A DNA stretch of 64,000 bases from Massilia sp. Bi118 (GCF_918697865.1 NZ_CAKKMV010000009.1:1-64000), one strand, 5' to 3'. Positions 51,638 to 60,865 are shown, counted from the stretch's first letter. Program-made: numbers and translations. The notes: a model not told the origin generated them from the sequence alone.

Positions 51638-52765
51638 TTAATGCACAGCCCGTGACATTTTGAAAATAGGCAGGATGATCGAAGTGACAATAGTTCCGAC
51701 CAGTACGCCCATCACCAGCAGCATCACCGGTTCCGCCATCTTCGCCAGCTGGTTCAACTGGCGCGTCAGGTCACGCTCGTAAAAGTCGGCGACCCGCCCC
51801 ATCACCCGTCCCAGCGTGCCGGTTTCCTCGCCGGTGGCGATCATCTGCCGCACGCTGGTCGGGATCAACGTGCTGTCTTTGAAACCGGCGGCGATGCCCT
51901 TGCCTTCGGTAACCTGGATTTCCAGCTGCCCGATGAAGCGGCGGAACTCGGCGTTCGGAATCACGTTGCGGCAGGCGTCCAGCGTCGCTAGGATCGTCAC
52001 GCCGCGCTCCAGCGAAATGCCCATCACCCGCATCAGGCGGGTCAGGTAGATCTTGATGAAGATGTCGCGCACACCCGGCACGCGCAACTTGAGGCGGTCG
52101 AGGCGTTCGCGCATGTCGGGCCGGCGCAGCGCGGCGACCGCCGTCACCAGCAGCGCCAGCACGCCGCAGCTGAGCGCCAGGCCATGCCCGACCAGCAGCT
52201 CGCTGGCGCCGATCAGGAATTTGGTAGTGAAGGGCAGTTCCTCGTAGATCGAGCCGAACATCACCGAGAATTTCGGGAACACCACCACCAGGATGAAGAT
52301 CACCACCAGGACCGAGAACACGACCAGGAAGCCCGGATAGGACAGCGCCGAGACGATGGTGCTGCGCAGCTTTTCCTGCTTTTCGTCGAGCTCGACCAGC
52401 TGCTCCAGCACTTGCGGCAGGAAGCCGCCGGCCTCGCTGGCGCCGATCAGGTTGATGTAGGTGGGCGGGAACAGGTCGGGGTGTTTGGACAGGGCTTCGG
52501 AAAAGCGCTGGCCGCCGACGATGTCGGCCGCGATCTCGCCGATGATGCGTCTCAAGCGCGGCTTGGCCGCCTGTTCTTCCAGCACCTGCAGGGCGTCGTG
52601 CAGGGCCACGCCGGTCTCTAACAGCAGCGCCAGGCGCTCGGTGAACAGCATGCGGTCGGCGCTGCCGACCTTGCCTTCGGACGGCGTGAGCCAGGAAACG
52701 GTGCGCGCACCCGGCTTTTTCGGGGCCGGCGCGGCCGCGGGTACATCATCCCATTCGAGTGCCAT
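51638..52765 (-). CDS. mshG: GspF/PilC/MshG-like platform protein
   Basis: The 375-residue inner membrane protein passes the motor force to pilin assembly. It has two GspF domains: LLETGVALHDALQVLEEQAA near residue 47 and SLERGVTILATLDACRNVIP near residue 250. Three transmembrane helices fit the family (residues about 150-170, 205-225 and 345-368). It lies 17 bp after the ATPase gene. No anomalies were seen apart from an N-terminal Ala/Pro-rich lead of 30 residues. Confidence 0.9.
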   Translation of the reverse strand: MALEWDDVPAAAPAPKKPGARTVSWLTPSEGKVGSADRMLFTERLALLLETGVALHDALQVLEEQAAKPRLRRIIGEIAADIVGGQRFSEALSKHPDLFPPTYINLIGASEAGGFLPQVLEQLVELDEKQEKLRSTIVSALSYPGFLVVFSVLVVIFILVVVFPKFSVMFGSIYEELPFTTKFLIGASELLVGHGLALSCGVLALLVTAVAALRRPDMRERLDRLKLRVPGVRDIFIKIYLTRLMRVMGISLERGVTILATLDACRNVIPNAEFRRFIGQLEIQVTEGKGIAAGFKDSTLIPTSVRQMIATGEETGTLGRVMGRVADFYERDLTRQLNQLAKMAEPVMLLVMGVLVGTIVTSIILPIFKMSRAVH

Positions 52766-52782
52766 CTGCTTCCCTTGCTATC

Positions 52783-54819
52783 CTAGAGCGAGTGCACGAC
52801 CCGCGCGATTTCCTCGGGCGTGGTCTCGCCGGCAAAGGCGCGCTCCATACCGTCGGTGTACAGGTCGCGGTGGCCGATGCCAGCCACGTGGCGCGCCATG
52901 TCGTCCTTGCCGGCGTCCGCCACGATCATGCGCTGCAGGTCGGCGCCGACTTCGAGCAGCTCGTAGATGCCCAGGCGGCCCTTGTAGCCGGAGTCGTAGC
53001 AGGACTGGCAGCCGCGTCCGCGCAGCAGCTTCAGGTTGCCCTCGCCGCGCCAGCCGTAGGCGCCGGCGGTCTGCGGCGGCACCAGGTAGCTGGTCTTGCA
53101 GGACGGGCAGACGCGGCGCACCAGGCGCTGCGCCACCACGCCGATCAGCGCCGACGACAGCAGGTAGGGCTCGACTCCCATCTCGACCAGGCGCGCCACC
53201 GCGCCCAGGGTGTCGTTGGTGTGCAGGGTCGTCAGCACCAGGTGCCCGGTGAGCGCGGCCTGCACCGCAATTTCCGCGGTCTGGCGGTCGCGGATCTCGC
53301 CGATCATGATGATGTCCGGGTCCTGCCGCAGCACGTGCTTGAGGATCTTCGGGAAGGACAGGCCGATGGCGTCGTTGACCTGGTTCTGGTTGATGATGTC
53401 CAGCTGGTACTCGACCGGGTCCTCGATCGTGACGATGTTCTTCTCGATGCTCTTGAGGTAGTTGATCGCGGCGTACAGGCTGGTGGTCTTGCCGCTGCCG
53501 GTCGGCCCGGTCACCAGGATCAGGCCATGGCTGCGGCCCAGCAGGCGCTTGAAGGAATCGACCGTGTTGTCGCTCATCCCGAGCTTGTCGACGTCGAGGA
53601 TCGACTGGTTCTTGTCGAGCACCCGCAGCACCACCTTTTCGCCGTAGATGCCGGGCAGCGAGGAAAAGCGCAGGTCGACCGTGCGGCCCTGGGTCATCAC
53701 CTGGATGCGGCCGTCCTGCGGCAGGCGGCGTTCGGCGATGTCGAGGTGCGCCATCACCTTCAAACGCGAGACGATCGACGGATGCAGCTCCACGCGCGGC
53801 GACATGACCTCGTACAGGACGCCGTCGATGCGCAGGCGGATGCGCGCCTTGTTGCGCGAGATTTCGATGTGGATGTCGCTGGCGTTGTCGTGGATCGCAC
53901 GCTGGATCACCGCGTTGACCATGTTGATCACCGGGCTGGCGCCGGCCATTTCGTCGATCTGCGTGTAGTCGTCCGGGATGCGGTTCTCGACCAGTTCCAG
54001 GTCGTCGGCCTCGCTGTGCACGAAGTCCGGCAGCGCGCCGCCGTAGGCGTCGTCGCGCATGCGGTTGATGTCGGCCGGGGGCGCCATCGCCACCCGCACG
54101 CGGCAGCCGGTGCGGGCGCGGATCTCGTCGATGCTGTGCACGGCCTGCGGCTCGCCGGTGGCGACCGTCAGCGTGTTCTCGACCAGGAACAGCGGAATCA
54201 CGTTCAGGCGCCGCGCCACTTCGCGTTCCAGCAGCGACACCGCGGCCGGGTCGTACAGGCCGGTGCGCAGGCTCACGAAGGGCAGGTCGAGCTGCTCGGC
54301 CAGGGCCTGGAACAGCGCGGCTTCCGACAGCCACTTCTTTTCCACCATGATGAAGCCCATGCGCTTGCCGGTCTGCTCCTGCAGGCGCGCCGCTTCGGCC
54401 ACCTGCGAGGCATTCAGCAGGCCCCGCTCGACCAGGATGTCGCCCAGCTTGGGCTGGCCGCCGCTGCGCGCGGGCCGCGGTGGGGCCGGCTGGGCGTTGG
54501 GCGCCGCGTCGTACAGCGCCACCTGCTCGGACACGCCGGTCACGTTCAGCACGTCCATCAGCAGCGGGCTCGGATAGGCCAGCTTGAGCCAGCCGCCCAG
54601 CGCCGCCAGCCTGGCCGCGGTGCGCGTCATCAGTTCCAGCGCGCGGCCGGACAAGAGCGGCACCTTGCCCAGGTCGAGCACGATGGTGACCTGGTGGTGC
54701 GCGATGCATTCCGCCACCGCCGCCTCGACCGCGGCAATGGCGTCGCTCGCCACCAGCGCCATCGCCGGCGCCAGGTAGGTCATCGAGCCGATGCGGCTGC
54801 GGGTGACGCTGTCGGTCAT
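52783..54819 (-). CDS. mshE: STAS-MshEN-GspE pilus assembly ATPase
   Basis: The 678-residue cytosolic protein powers pilus extension. Residues about 15-110 look like a STAS domain (VTIVLDLGKVPLLSGRALEL), not normally part of such ATPases. Residues about 125-190 match the MshEN cyclic-di-GMP-binding module: two repeats of the RLGxxLxxxGxLxxxxLxxALxxQ kind (KLGDILVERGLLNASQVAEA and RMGFIMVEKKWLSEAALFQA). The ATPase core has Walker A GPTGSGKTTS near residue 440, the Asp box and Walker B DPDIIMIGEIRD, and a tetra-cysteine zinc site (CPSC near residue 575, CQSC near 606). The start overlaps the HD-GYP gene by 4 bp. Confidence 0.9.
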   Translation of the reverse strand: MTDSVTRSRIGSMTYLAPAMALVASDAIAAVEAAVAECIAHHQVTIVLDLGKVPLLSGRALELMTRTAARLAALGGWLKLAYPSPLLMDVLNVTGVSEQVALYDAAPNAQPAPPRPARSGGQPKLGDILVERGLLNASQVAEAARLQEQTGKRMGFIMVEKKWLSEAALFQALAEQLDLPFVSLRTGLYDPAAVSLLEREVARRLNVIPLFLVENTLTVATGEPQAVHSIDEIRARTGCRVRVAMAPPADINRMRDDAYGGALPDFVHSEADDLELVENRIPDDYTQIDEMAGASPVINMVNAVIQRAIHDNASDIHIEISRNKARIRLRIDGVLYEVMSPRVELHPSIVSRLKVMAHLDIAERRLPQDGRIQVMTQGRTVDLRFSSLPGIYGEKVVLRVLDKNQSILDVDKLGMSDNTVDSFKRLLGRSHGLILVTGPTGSGKTTSLYAAINYLKSIEKNIVTIEDPVEYQLDIINQNQVNDAIGLSFPKILKHVLRQDPDIIMIGEIRDRQTAEIAVQAALTGHLVLTTLHTNDTLGAVARLVEMGVEPYLLSSALIGVVAQRLVRRVCPSCKTSYLVPPQTAGAYGWRGEGNLKLLRGRGCQSCYDSGYKGRLGIYELLEVGADLQRMIVADAGKDDMARHVAGIGHRDLYTDGMERAFAGETTPEEIARVVHSL

Positions 54820-56333
54820 GCCGCTACCGGGGTGCGCTGGATGTTGAAGCGCGCGATCCACTCCGGTTCGAGGGCGCAGACTTCCTCGAACACGCGCACG
54901 ATGGCGGGATCGAGCTGGACGCCGGCCACGCGCGCGATCTCGGCCATCGCCACCTCGTGGCTGCGGCCGGCGCGATAGGCGCGCGAGCTGGTGATCGAGT
55001 CGTAGGTGTCGGCCACCGCGATGATGCGTGCGTTGAGCGGGATGTCGGCGCCCTTCAGCCCGTGCGGATAGCCGGTGCCGTCGAACTTTTCCTGGTGATG
55101 GCGCGCGCCCGGCACCGCGCCCTTCAGGCGGTCGATGTGGCGCAGGATTTCGTAGCTGCGCTCCGGGTGCACCATGATGAAGGTGTATTCGTCCTGGGTC
55201 AGGCGGCCCGGTTTGCACAGCACCGCGTCCGGGATGCCGATCTTGCCGACGTCGTGCAGCAGCGAGCCCCAGAACAGGTCTTCCGAATCGCGCGCCCCGA
55301 GGTTCATGGCGCGCCCGATCTCCATCGAGATGTAATGCACGCGCTCGGAGTGACCACGGGTGTAGGGGTCCTTGGCTTCGACCGCCTCGATCAGGGCGTT
55401 CGCCATCTGCTCGTTGAACTTGCGGGTCTCGGTCAGCATGCCGTACATGCGCGACAGGCTCGATAACTGGTTCGCCAGCAGTTCGCCCAGCTTGCGGTCG
55501 CTGTTCGAGAAATCGGGCTTGGCCAGGTGGTTCACCAGCACCAGGATCGCGACCACGCTGCGGTCGTGGATCACCGGGCAGCACAGCAGCTTGAAGGGCA
55601 GGTCAGTGAAGATGTAGGCGCGGCGCGGGTCGTTCCTGTCGTTGATGACCAGCGGGGCGCGCGCCGAATGCGTGAAGCGGTACAGGTCGCCGCGCATCTC
55701 GACCAGCACCAGGTCCAGGTTGTGGATCGGCGCCGACAAATTGGTCGCGTGCACGCACAGGTCCTCGCCCGGCTTGACGAAGGCGGCGACGTCGGCGTCC
55801 ATGTGCTCGGCCCAGCTTTGCAGCAGCTTCTGGAACAGGTCGGCGCCCGGGTCGAGCTGCTGCACCTGCTTGTCGATCGCGTACACCAGGTGCAGCTCTT
55901 CATAGCGCTCGGACAGCTCCAGCGCCATGCTGTCGAGTTCCACTTTCGAGGCGAGATCGTCGGCGATGCCGGCGGCGATGTCCTCGAAGGTCTCGGCCAG
56001 CACGTCCCAGCCGGCCGGCACCTGGTCTGCGAAGGGCACCCGCACCGCCAGGTAAGCGATAACGACGCCGCGGCTCTTGACCGCCATGTAGAGCAGGGTG
56101 TCGCTGCCGGTGTCGTGGCGCTGCAGGCCGTCGCCGATGCAGGGCCAGTCGAAGCCCTCGGCGCACAGCGCTGCTACCCAGGCGCCGAGGCCGCGTTCCG
56201 GCGCGCTTTCCCATACCGCCGCGCCGGACGGCTGGCACAGCGCCAGCTCGTGCTCGGCGCCGGTGATGCGGCGCAGCCAGCGCGCATAACGCGCCATATC
56301 CAGACTGTTCAGGGCATCAGCTTGCGCTTGCAT
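54816..56333 (-). CDS. GAF-HD-GYP cyclic-di-GMP phosphodiesterase within the pilus operon
   Basis: The 505-residue protein has an N-terminal part of unknown type. A GAF-like sensor region follows (residues about 140-300; FQKLLQSWAEHMDADVAAFV) and then an HD-GYP domain (residues about 315-495). The metal-site residues are there: GHSERVHYISMEIG, LLHDVGKIGIPD near residue 357, and HHQEKFDGTGYPHGLKG, including the GYP triplet. One usual position (E after HH) is Q. It is predicted to hydrolyse cyclic-di-GMP. The start lies 17 bp inside the response regulator gene. Its position next to the ATPase gene suggests it tunes pilus activity. Confidence 0.9.
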   Translation of the reverse strand: MQAQADALNSLDMARYARWLRRITGAEHELALCQPSGAAVWESAPERGLGAWVAALCAEGFDWPCIGDGLQRHDTGSDTLLYMAVKSRGVVIAYLAVRVPFADQVPAGWDVLAETFEDIAAGIADDLASKVELDSMALELSERYEELHLVYAIDKQVQQLDPGADLFQKLLQSWAEHMDADVAAFVKPGEDLCVHATNLSAPIHNLDLVLVEMRGDLYRFTHSARAPLVINDRNDPRRAYIFTDLPFKLLCCPVIHDRSVVAILVLVNHLAKPDFSNSDRKLGELLANQLSSLSRMYGMLTETRKFNEQMANALIEAVEAKDPYTRGHSERVHYISMEIGRAMNLGARDSEDLFWGSLLHDVGKIGIPDAVLCKPGRLTQDEYTFIMVHPERSYEILRHIDRLKGAVPGARHHQEKFDGTGYPHGLKGADIPLNARIIAVADTYDSITSSRAYRAGRSHEVAMAEIARVAGVQLDPAIVRVFEEVCALEPEWIARFNIQRTPVAA

Positions 56334-56727
56334 CGGGGGTCTCCTGCTGGGTGGATAAGGCAGCGAAATGGCTGGCCAGGCGCGCCACCAGCTGGCGCGG
56401 GCTGAGCGGCTTTTCGAGGAACTCGACGTTGGCGAGGCCGCGCACCCATTCGCGCTCGGCGCTGGCGGTCATCGAGGTCATCACGAGGATGGGGAAGGCG
56501 GCGTCGGGATAGCGCTCGCGCACGGTGCGGCACAGTTCGCGGCCGTTCATGCCGTCCATCTGGATGTCGCTGACCATGACGTCGGGCAGGCGCGCGGACA
56601 TCTTGCCGAGCGCCTCGGCACCGTCGGCGGCGCTGTGCACCTCGTAGCCCTCGCGCTCGAGCATCAGGCGCAGCACGCGGATCACGTGGGCCTCGTCGTC
56701 GACGATCAGGATGGTGCGCTTGCTCAT
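56317..56727 (-). CDS. Single-domain response regulator
   Basis: This 136-residue receiver domain has no output domain. The acidic pair Asp10/Asp11, phosphoacceptor Asp54 (MVSDIQMDGM), Thr84 (LVMTSMT) and Lys106 (FLEKPLSP) are all present. It should be phosphorylated by the kinase encoded just upstream, with which it overlaps by 4 bp, and act through protein contacts, for example on the HD-GYP protein. The last 17 residues (STQQETPDAS and neighbours) are a flexible tail. Confidence 0.92.
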   Translation of the reverse strand: MSKRTILIVDDEAHVIRVLRLMLEREGYEVHSAADGAEALGKMSARLPDVMVSDIQMDGMNGRELCRTVRERYPDAAFPILVMTSMTASAEREWVRGLANVEFLEKPLSPRQLVARLASHFAALSTQQETPDASAS

Positions 56728-58541
56728 AAAACGTGGGCTCCCTCGACCAGCGCGGGCATTTTCTTCAGGTGGATCGAGAACACGCTGCCGTGTCCGGGCT
56801 CGCTGTCGATCGTCAGGCGGCCGTGGTGCAGCTCGACGATCTGGTTGGCCAGGTACAGTCCCAGGCCATGGCCGCCGCGCTGGTCCGGACCGGTTTCGCG
56901 CACGCGGAAGAATTTCTCGGTCACGCGCGCGCGGTCCTCGGGGGCCATGCCGATGCCGCTGTCGCGCACCGCCACCACCACGTCGCCATCGGCTTCGTCG
57001 GCGGCCAGCACCACGCTGCCGCCCGGCTTGTTGTACTTGATCGCGTTGTTCAGCAGGTTGTTCAGGGCGATGCAGAACAGGTCCTTGTCCACCGAGACGG
57101 CGGCGATGTCGCGCGCCACCTGCAGTTCGAGGCGGATGCCTTTCGCTTCGGCGCGGGCGCGCGCCTGCTGCGACGCGTCGCGCAGCAGTTCCTCGAGTTT
57201 GACGCGGTGGCGGTCGGGGCGCATGCTGCCCATTTCCAGCTTGCTGACGTTGAGCAGGTTGTTGACCAGGGAGCTCATGCGCTCGACTTCGTCCTGGATC
57301 ACGTTGATCGCCTCGACCCGCACCGCCGGATCGGCGGCGCCTTCGTCGGCCAGCATTTCGCCGTACATCCCGATCACGTTCAGCGGCGATTTCAATTCAT
57401 GCGACACGTGGGCGACGAAGTCGTTGCCGGCCTGGCGCGCGAGGTGTTCGCGGGTGGCGTCGCGCACCACCACCAGGGTGCCATAGACCATCGCGTGGCC
57501 GTGCAGCGCCTGGGCGGTGACCCACAAACGCTTGTCCGGCACCAGCGCCGGATTGAATTCGATCGTCATCTGGCTGCGGTTGTCCGGGCCGGCCGTGCGG
57601 AAGCGCGCCAGCATCGCGCGCAGCTCGGGGTCGCGGCACCAGGTGTCGAGCGGCTGCGACAAGACCTCGTCCACCGGCACGCCCAGCAGCGGCTCGATCT
57701 TTCCGGTGGCGAAGGTGACGTCGCCGGCCTGGTCCAGCACCAGCATGCCGTCCGGCAGGCAGTGCAGGACCGCCTGCATCTTGTTGCTGTTGTATTCGAG
57801 CAGGCGGCTGCTCGCCATGTTCGCCACGTTGTCCTGCTCCAGCTCGCGGATGCGGTTGCTGGCCTGGTCGAGATAGCGATTCAGCTTGGTCGCAAGGCCG
57901 CGCACGTCCTGGTCCGGCTGCACCGCGGGCAGCGTGGCCGGCTGGCGCGCGGCGATGGTCGCCAGCTGCTCGCCGAGCGCTGTCAGCGGCGCCATCTCGC
58001 GCTTGATCGTCAAATAGATGAGGGGCACCAGCAGGAACATGGCCAGCGCGATCAGCGCATAGAACTGCAGGTCCTTCATGGCGGCCATCGGACGCGGCTC
58101 GAAGTAGCCGATGCGTACCTGCAGGCGGCCTTCGGCACTGGCCAGCGGGCCGCGGAATTCGCGAATCGCGCGCTGGTCGTTGGCCGGATCGACCAGGCGC
58201 TCGTCGAAGCCGGTCACCGCCAGCGGCGCGGCGGGCGGCAGGATGACGCCGGGGCTGGCGACTTCGGCCAGGTTGCGGCCATTCCCGGCGCTCACCGCGG
58301 CATAGGCGAAATCCGGATTGTCGCGGTAGGCCAGCACCGAATCGAGCACGCCGGGATGCCCCGCGCTTGGTGCCAGCACCGAGGCCGGCAAGGCCGCCAG
58401 CGAGCGCACCATGCCCAGGCCCTGCGCGCGCACCTGCTCCGCATGCTGGCTTTGCTGGCGCTGCAGCAGCAGAGCCATCACGAGCGCGATCACGGCCAGC
58501 GACGATACGACGAGTATCATGCCGATCCGGTTGTTTTTCAT
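56724..58541 (-). CDS. Membrane histidine kinase with PAS domain, first gene of the pilus operon
   Basis: The 605-residue sensor kinase has a transmembrane helix at residues 7-26, a periplasmic sensor part up to about 160, and a second helix (ALIALAMFLLVPLIYLTI). A HAMP-like linker with coiled coil and a PAS domain (residues about 255-370; GMLVLDQAGDVTFATG) follow. The phosphorylation site is HVSHELKSPLNVIG with His near residue 380. The HATPase domain has N-box NNLLNNAIKYN, DSGIGM and GGHGLGLYL. The signal is unknown. It is first in the leftward array and its promoter must lie in the AT-rich gap to the helicase gene. Confidence 0.92.
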   Translation of the reverse strand: MKNNRIGMILVVSSLAVIALVMALLLQRQQSQHAEQVRAQGLGMVRSLAALPASVLAPSAGHPGVLDSVLAYRDNPDFAYAAVSAGNGRNLAEVASPGVILPPAAPLAVTGFDERLVDPANDQRAIREFRGPLASAEGRLQVRIGYFEPRPMAAMKDLQFYALIALAMFLLVPLIYLTIKREMAPLTALGEQLATIAARQPATLPAVQPDQDVRGLATKLNRYLDQASNRIRELEQDNVANMASSRLLEYNSNKMQAVLHCLPDGMLVLDQAGDVTFATGKIEPLLGVPVDEVLSQPLDTWCRDPELRAMLARFRTAGPDNRSQMTIEFNPALVPDKRLWVTAQALHGHAMVYGTLVVVRDATREHLARQAGNDFVAHVSHELKSPLNVIGMYGEMLADEGAADPAVRVEAINVIQDEVERMSSLVNNLLNVSKLEMGSMRPDRHRVKLEELLRDASQQARARAEAKGIRLELQVARDIAAVSVDKDLFCIALNNLLNNAIKYNKPGGSVVLAADEADGDVVVAVRDSGIGMAPEDRARVTEKFFRVRETGPDQRGGHGLGLYLANQIVELHHGRLTIDSEPGHGSVFSIHLKKMPALVEGAHVL

Positions 58542-58741
58542 GGAAGAGTCTCCTGCGCGCCTTGGTGGAACGCCAGACTATAGTTGAAAATTTCTTATTG
58601 GAAAATAATATTCTGCTTCCTGCTTCTATTCCCGGGAACTTTTTGTATCTGCCGCAACAGATCGCGGTCCGGCCTTCGTGAACAGGCCGCTGCGGGCTTC
58701 CGCGATATAGTGACACCTACTCAATATTGCATGATTTACAC
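58542..58741. promoter_or_regulatory. Divergent promoter region between kinase operon and helicase gene
   Basis: This 200-bp gap includes a strongly AT-rich patch at 58575-58650. It should contain the start of the 16-gene leftward operon and of the rightward helicase. On the leftward strand a TATAGT hexamer (near 58577) with a weak TTTCCA about 16 bp away is a possible pair. No open reading frame of note was seen. Confidence 0.4.
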
Positions 58742-60727
58742 ATGAGCAATCCCCGTTACCAAGCCGCTACCGACGACGAAACCCAGGACGACGACGCCTT
58801 CCTCGAGCGCGAACTGAAGCTGCACGAGCGCGGCGCCGAACTGGTCAAGATGGAAGGGCGCGTCTTCCTGCGCTTCAGCGGCGCCGTGCGCGTGGACGGC
58901 CTGCACGTCGACTACCGCCTGGTGCCGGCGCGCGGCGTGCTGGCCAAGCCGAGCAAGTGGCGCAAGATGGATCTAAGCGCCCGCCGCGAACTCATCGAGG
59001 AACGCGCCACCCGCGACGCCATGGACGACCTGAACCAGGAGGTCGAGGAATTCGTCCGCGAGATCGCCGACCAGTGCGACGACGCCGGCTTTGACCCGAT
59101 GCTGTTCCTGCACGTTCTGGAAGAACTGGAAACCTCGGAACCGGCCGAATACGTGTTCGAGCGCATCCATCAGCGCCTCGAGCACGCCGTCGAGCGCGAC
59201 CAGGAAGAGCGCCACGCCGCGCGCACCAAGGAAAGCATCAACCTGGCGGAATATCCTCAATCCTTCGAGGTCGCCAGCAAGATGGCGCGTCGCTTCATCG
59301 CCCTGCTCGGTCCGACGAACTCGGGCAAGACCCACCGCGCGATGGAGCACCTGGCCCAGGCCGATAGCGGCGTCTACCTGGCGCCGCTGCGCCTGCTGGC
59401 GCTGGAAAACTACGAACGCCTGCAGGGGGCGGTCAAGGAGGATGGCGAAGCGCTGGCCGTCAGCCTGATCACGGGCGAAGAGCGGCGCCTGGCCGAGAAC
59501 GCGACCCACGTCGCCAGCACGGTCGAGATGCTGGACACGAAGACGAAAGTAGAAGTGGCGGTGATCGACGAAATCCAGATGCTGGCCGATCGCGACCGCG
59601 GCGCCGCCTGGACCGCGGCCGTGTGCGGCGCGCCGGCCTCGACCGTCTACCTGGTCGGGGCGCCGGAAGCGCGGCGCGCGATCGAGGCGCTGGCCGAACG
59701 CCTGGAATGCCCGCTCGAAGTCCACGTGTTGAAGCGCAAGGCGCCGCTGTCGATGGAGCCAGGCGCCGTGCGCAAGATCCGAAACCTGCGGCGCGGCGAC
59801 GCCGTCATCGCCTTCTCCCGGCGCGACGTGCTGATGTGGCGCGACATGATCACGGAAATCGGCCTGTCGGTGGCCACCGTCTACGGCAATCTGTCGCCGG
59901 AAGTGCGGCGCGCCCAGGCCGAGCGTTTCCGGGAGGGGCAGGCCGACATCGTGGTGGGCACGGACGCCCTGGCCATGGGCCTGAACATGCCGATCCAGCG
60001 CATCGTGATGACGACCGCGGTGAAATACAACGGCTATGAAGAGGAAGAGATCTCGGCCGCGCTGGCCAAGCAGATCGCCGGCCGTGCCGGGCGCTACGGC
60101 GTGCACGAGGAAGGCTTTGTCGCCGGCTACGACGACGATACCCACGACATCATGCGCGCCCTGATGAAGGAAAAGATCCCGCCCGTCAAAGCCAGCGGCT
60201 TCGCGGTCGCGCCTTCGCTGGAGCAATTGCACCGCATCGCTTCGGTGACGGGAGAAACATCGCTGGTGAAACTGCTGCGCCGCTTCGTGCACAACATCGA
60301 CGTGCCGGACGGCTTTTTCTACCCGCGCATCACGGAAGAACAGAACGAGCGCGCCGAGTGGCTCGATACCCTCGATCTGTCGGTGGCCGAAAAATTCACG
60401 ATGTCGCTGGTGCCGATCTCGACCCGGGTGCCGACGCTGGAGAGCGCCTGGTCGCATTGGGCGCAGTCGCTGGCGAAAAAGAAAATCTGCAAGCTCCAGC
60501 CTCATCCGCAAGAAATGTTCTGGCAGAACCTGCAGGAAGTCGAGGATACCTGCCGCATGTACTCGGCCTATGCCTGGCTGGGTTACCGGATGCCGGCGTT
60601 TTTCCCGAGTATCGAGCTGGCCCAGCAGCTGGCGCGGGAGGCATCGGAGCGGGTGGATTCTTTGTTGCAGCAGCAGAATGCGGCGGCGCGTAAAAAGCAG
60701 TCGAAGAAGGAGCGGGGTAGGTGGTGA
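58742..60727 (+). CDS. Suv3-family ATP-dependent RNA helicase
   Basis: The family is best known for the mitochondrial RNA degradosome helicase SUV3. The ATG at 58742 gives 661 residues, but no good ribosome binding site is seen; a TTG at 58727 is the alternative. An N-terminal region of about 190 residues with acidic helices is followed by the helicase core. Motif I is LLGPTNSGKTH near residue 195. A DExx box reads as DEIQMLADRDRGAAW, and motifs V and VI appear as VGTDALAMGLNMPI and QIAGRAGRYG. The C-terminal SUV3-type domain includes LESAWSHWAQSLAKKK. It may act with polynucleotide phosphorylase in RNA turnover, by analogy. Confidence 0.88.
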   Translation: MSNPRYQAATDDETQDDDAFLERELKLHERGAELVKMEGRVFLRFSGAVRVDGLHVDYRLVPARGVLAKPSKWRKMDLSARRELIEERATRDAMDDLNQEVEEFVREIADQCDDAGFDPMLFLHVLEELETSEPAEYVFERIHQRLEHAVERDQEERHAARTKESINLAEYPQSFEVASKMARRFIALLGPTNSGKTHRAMEHLAQADSGVYLAPLRLLALENYERLQGAVKEDGEALAVSLITGEERRLAENATHVASTVEMLDTKTKVEVAVIDEIQMLADRDRGAAWTAAVCGAPASTVYLVGAPEARRAIEALAERLECPLEVHVLKRKAPLSMEPGAVRKIRNLRRGDAVIAFSRRDVLMWRDMITEIGLSVATVYGNLSPEVRRAQAERFREGQADIVVGTDALAMGLNMPIQRIVMTTAVKYNGYEEEEISAALAKQIAGRAGRYGVHEEGFVAGYDDDTHDIMRALMKEKIPPVKASGFAVAPSLEQLHRIASVTGETSLVKLLRRFVHNIDVPDGFFYPRITEEQNERAEWLDTLDLSVAEKFTMSLVPISTRVPTLESAWSHWAQSLAKKKICKLQPHPQEMFWQNLQEVEDTCRMYSAYAWLGYRMPAFFPSIELAQQLAREASERVDSLLQQQNAAARKKQSKKERGRW

Positions 60728-60739
60728 TTAGCTCCAGCA

Positions 60740-60864
60740 CGTCGTCCTCGCGAAAGCGGGGACCCATACTGAGCAACACGAGCCAGTACGTAGAAATATT
60801 GCGGCTCTATCGGATGGCGGACTTCGGCACCTCAGCATGGGTTCCCGCTTTCGCGGGAACGACG
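60740..60864. repeat. REPIN-like paired inverted repeat E (CCCATRCTG subfamily, long centre)
   Basis: The left arm CGTCGTCCTCGCGAAAGCGG is nearly identical to that of element D. The inverted right arm ends CGCGGGAACGACG. The inner stem is CCCATACTGAG paired with CTCAGCATGGG. The loop is about 45 bp longer than in D. It lies between the converging helicase and small acidic protein genes. Confidence 0.85.
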
Positions 60865-60865
60865 C

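Noticed and set aside
54820..55584. Upstream extension of the STAS-GspE frame
   Set aside because: The open frame continues upstream but lies fully inside the HD-GYP gene. The ATG at 54819 overlaps that gene's stop as in the other coupled genes and starts the STAS domain.
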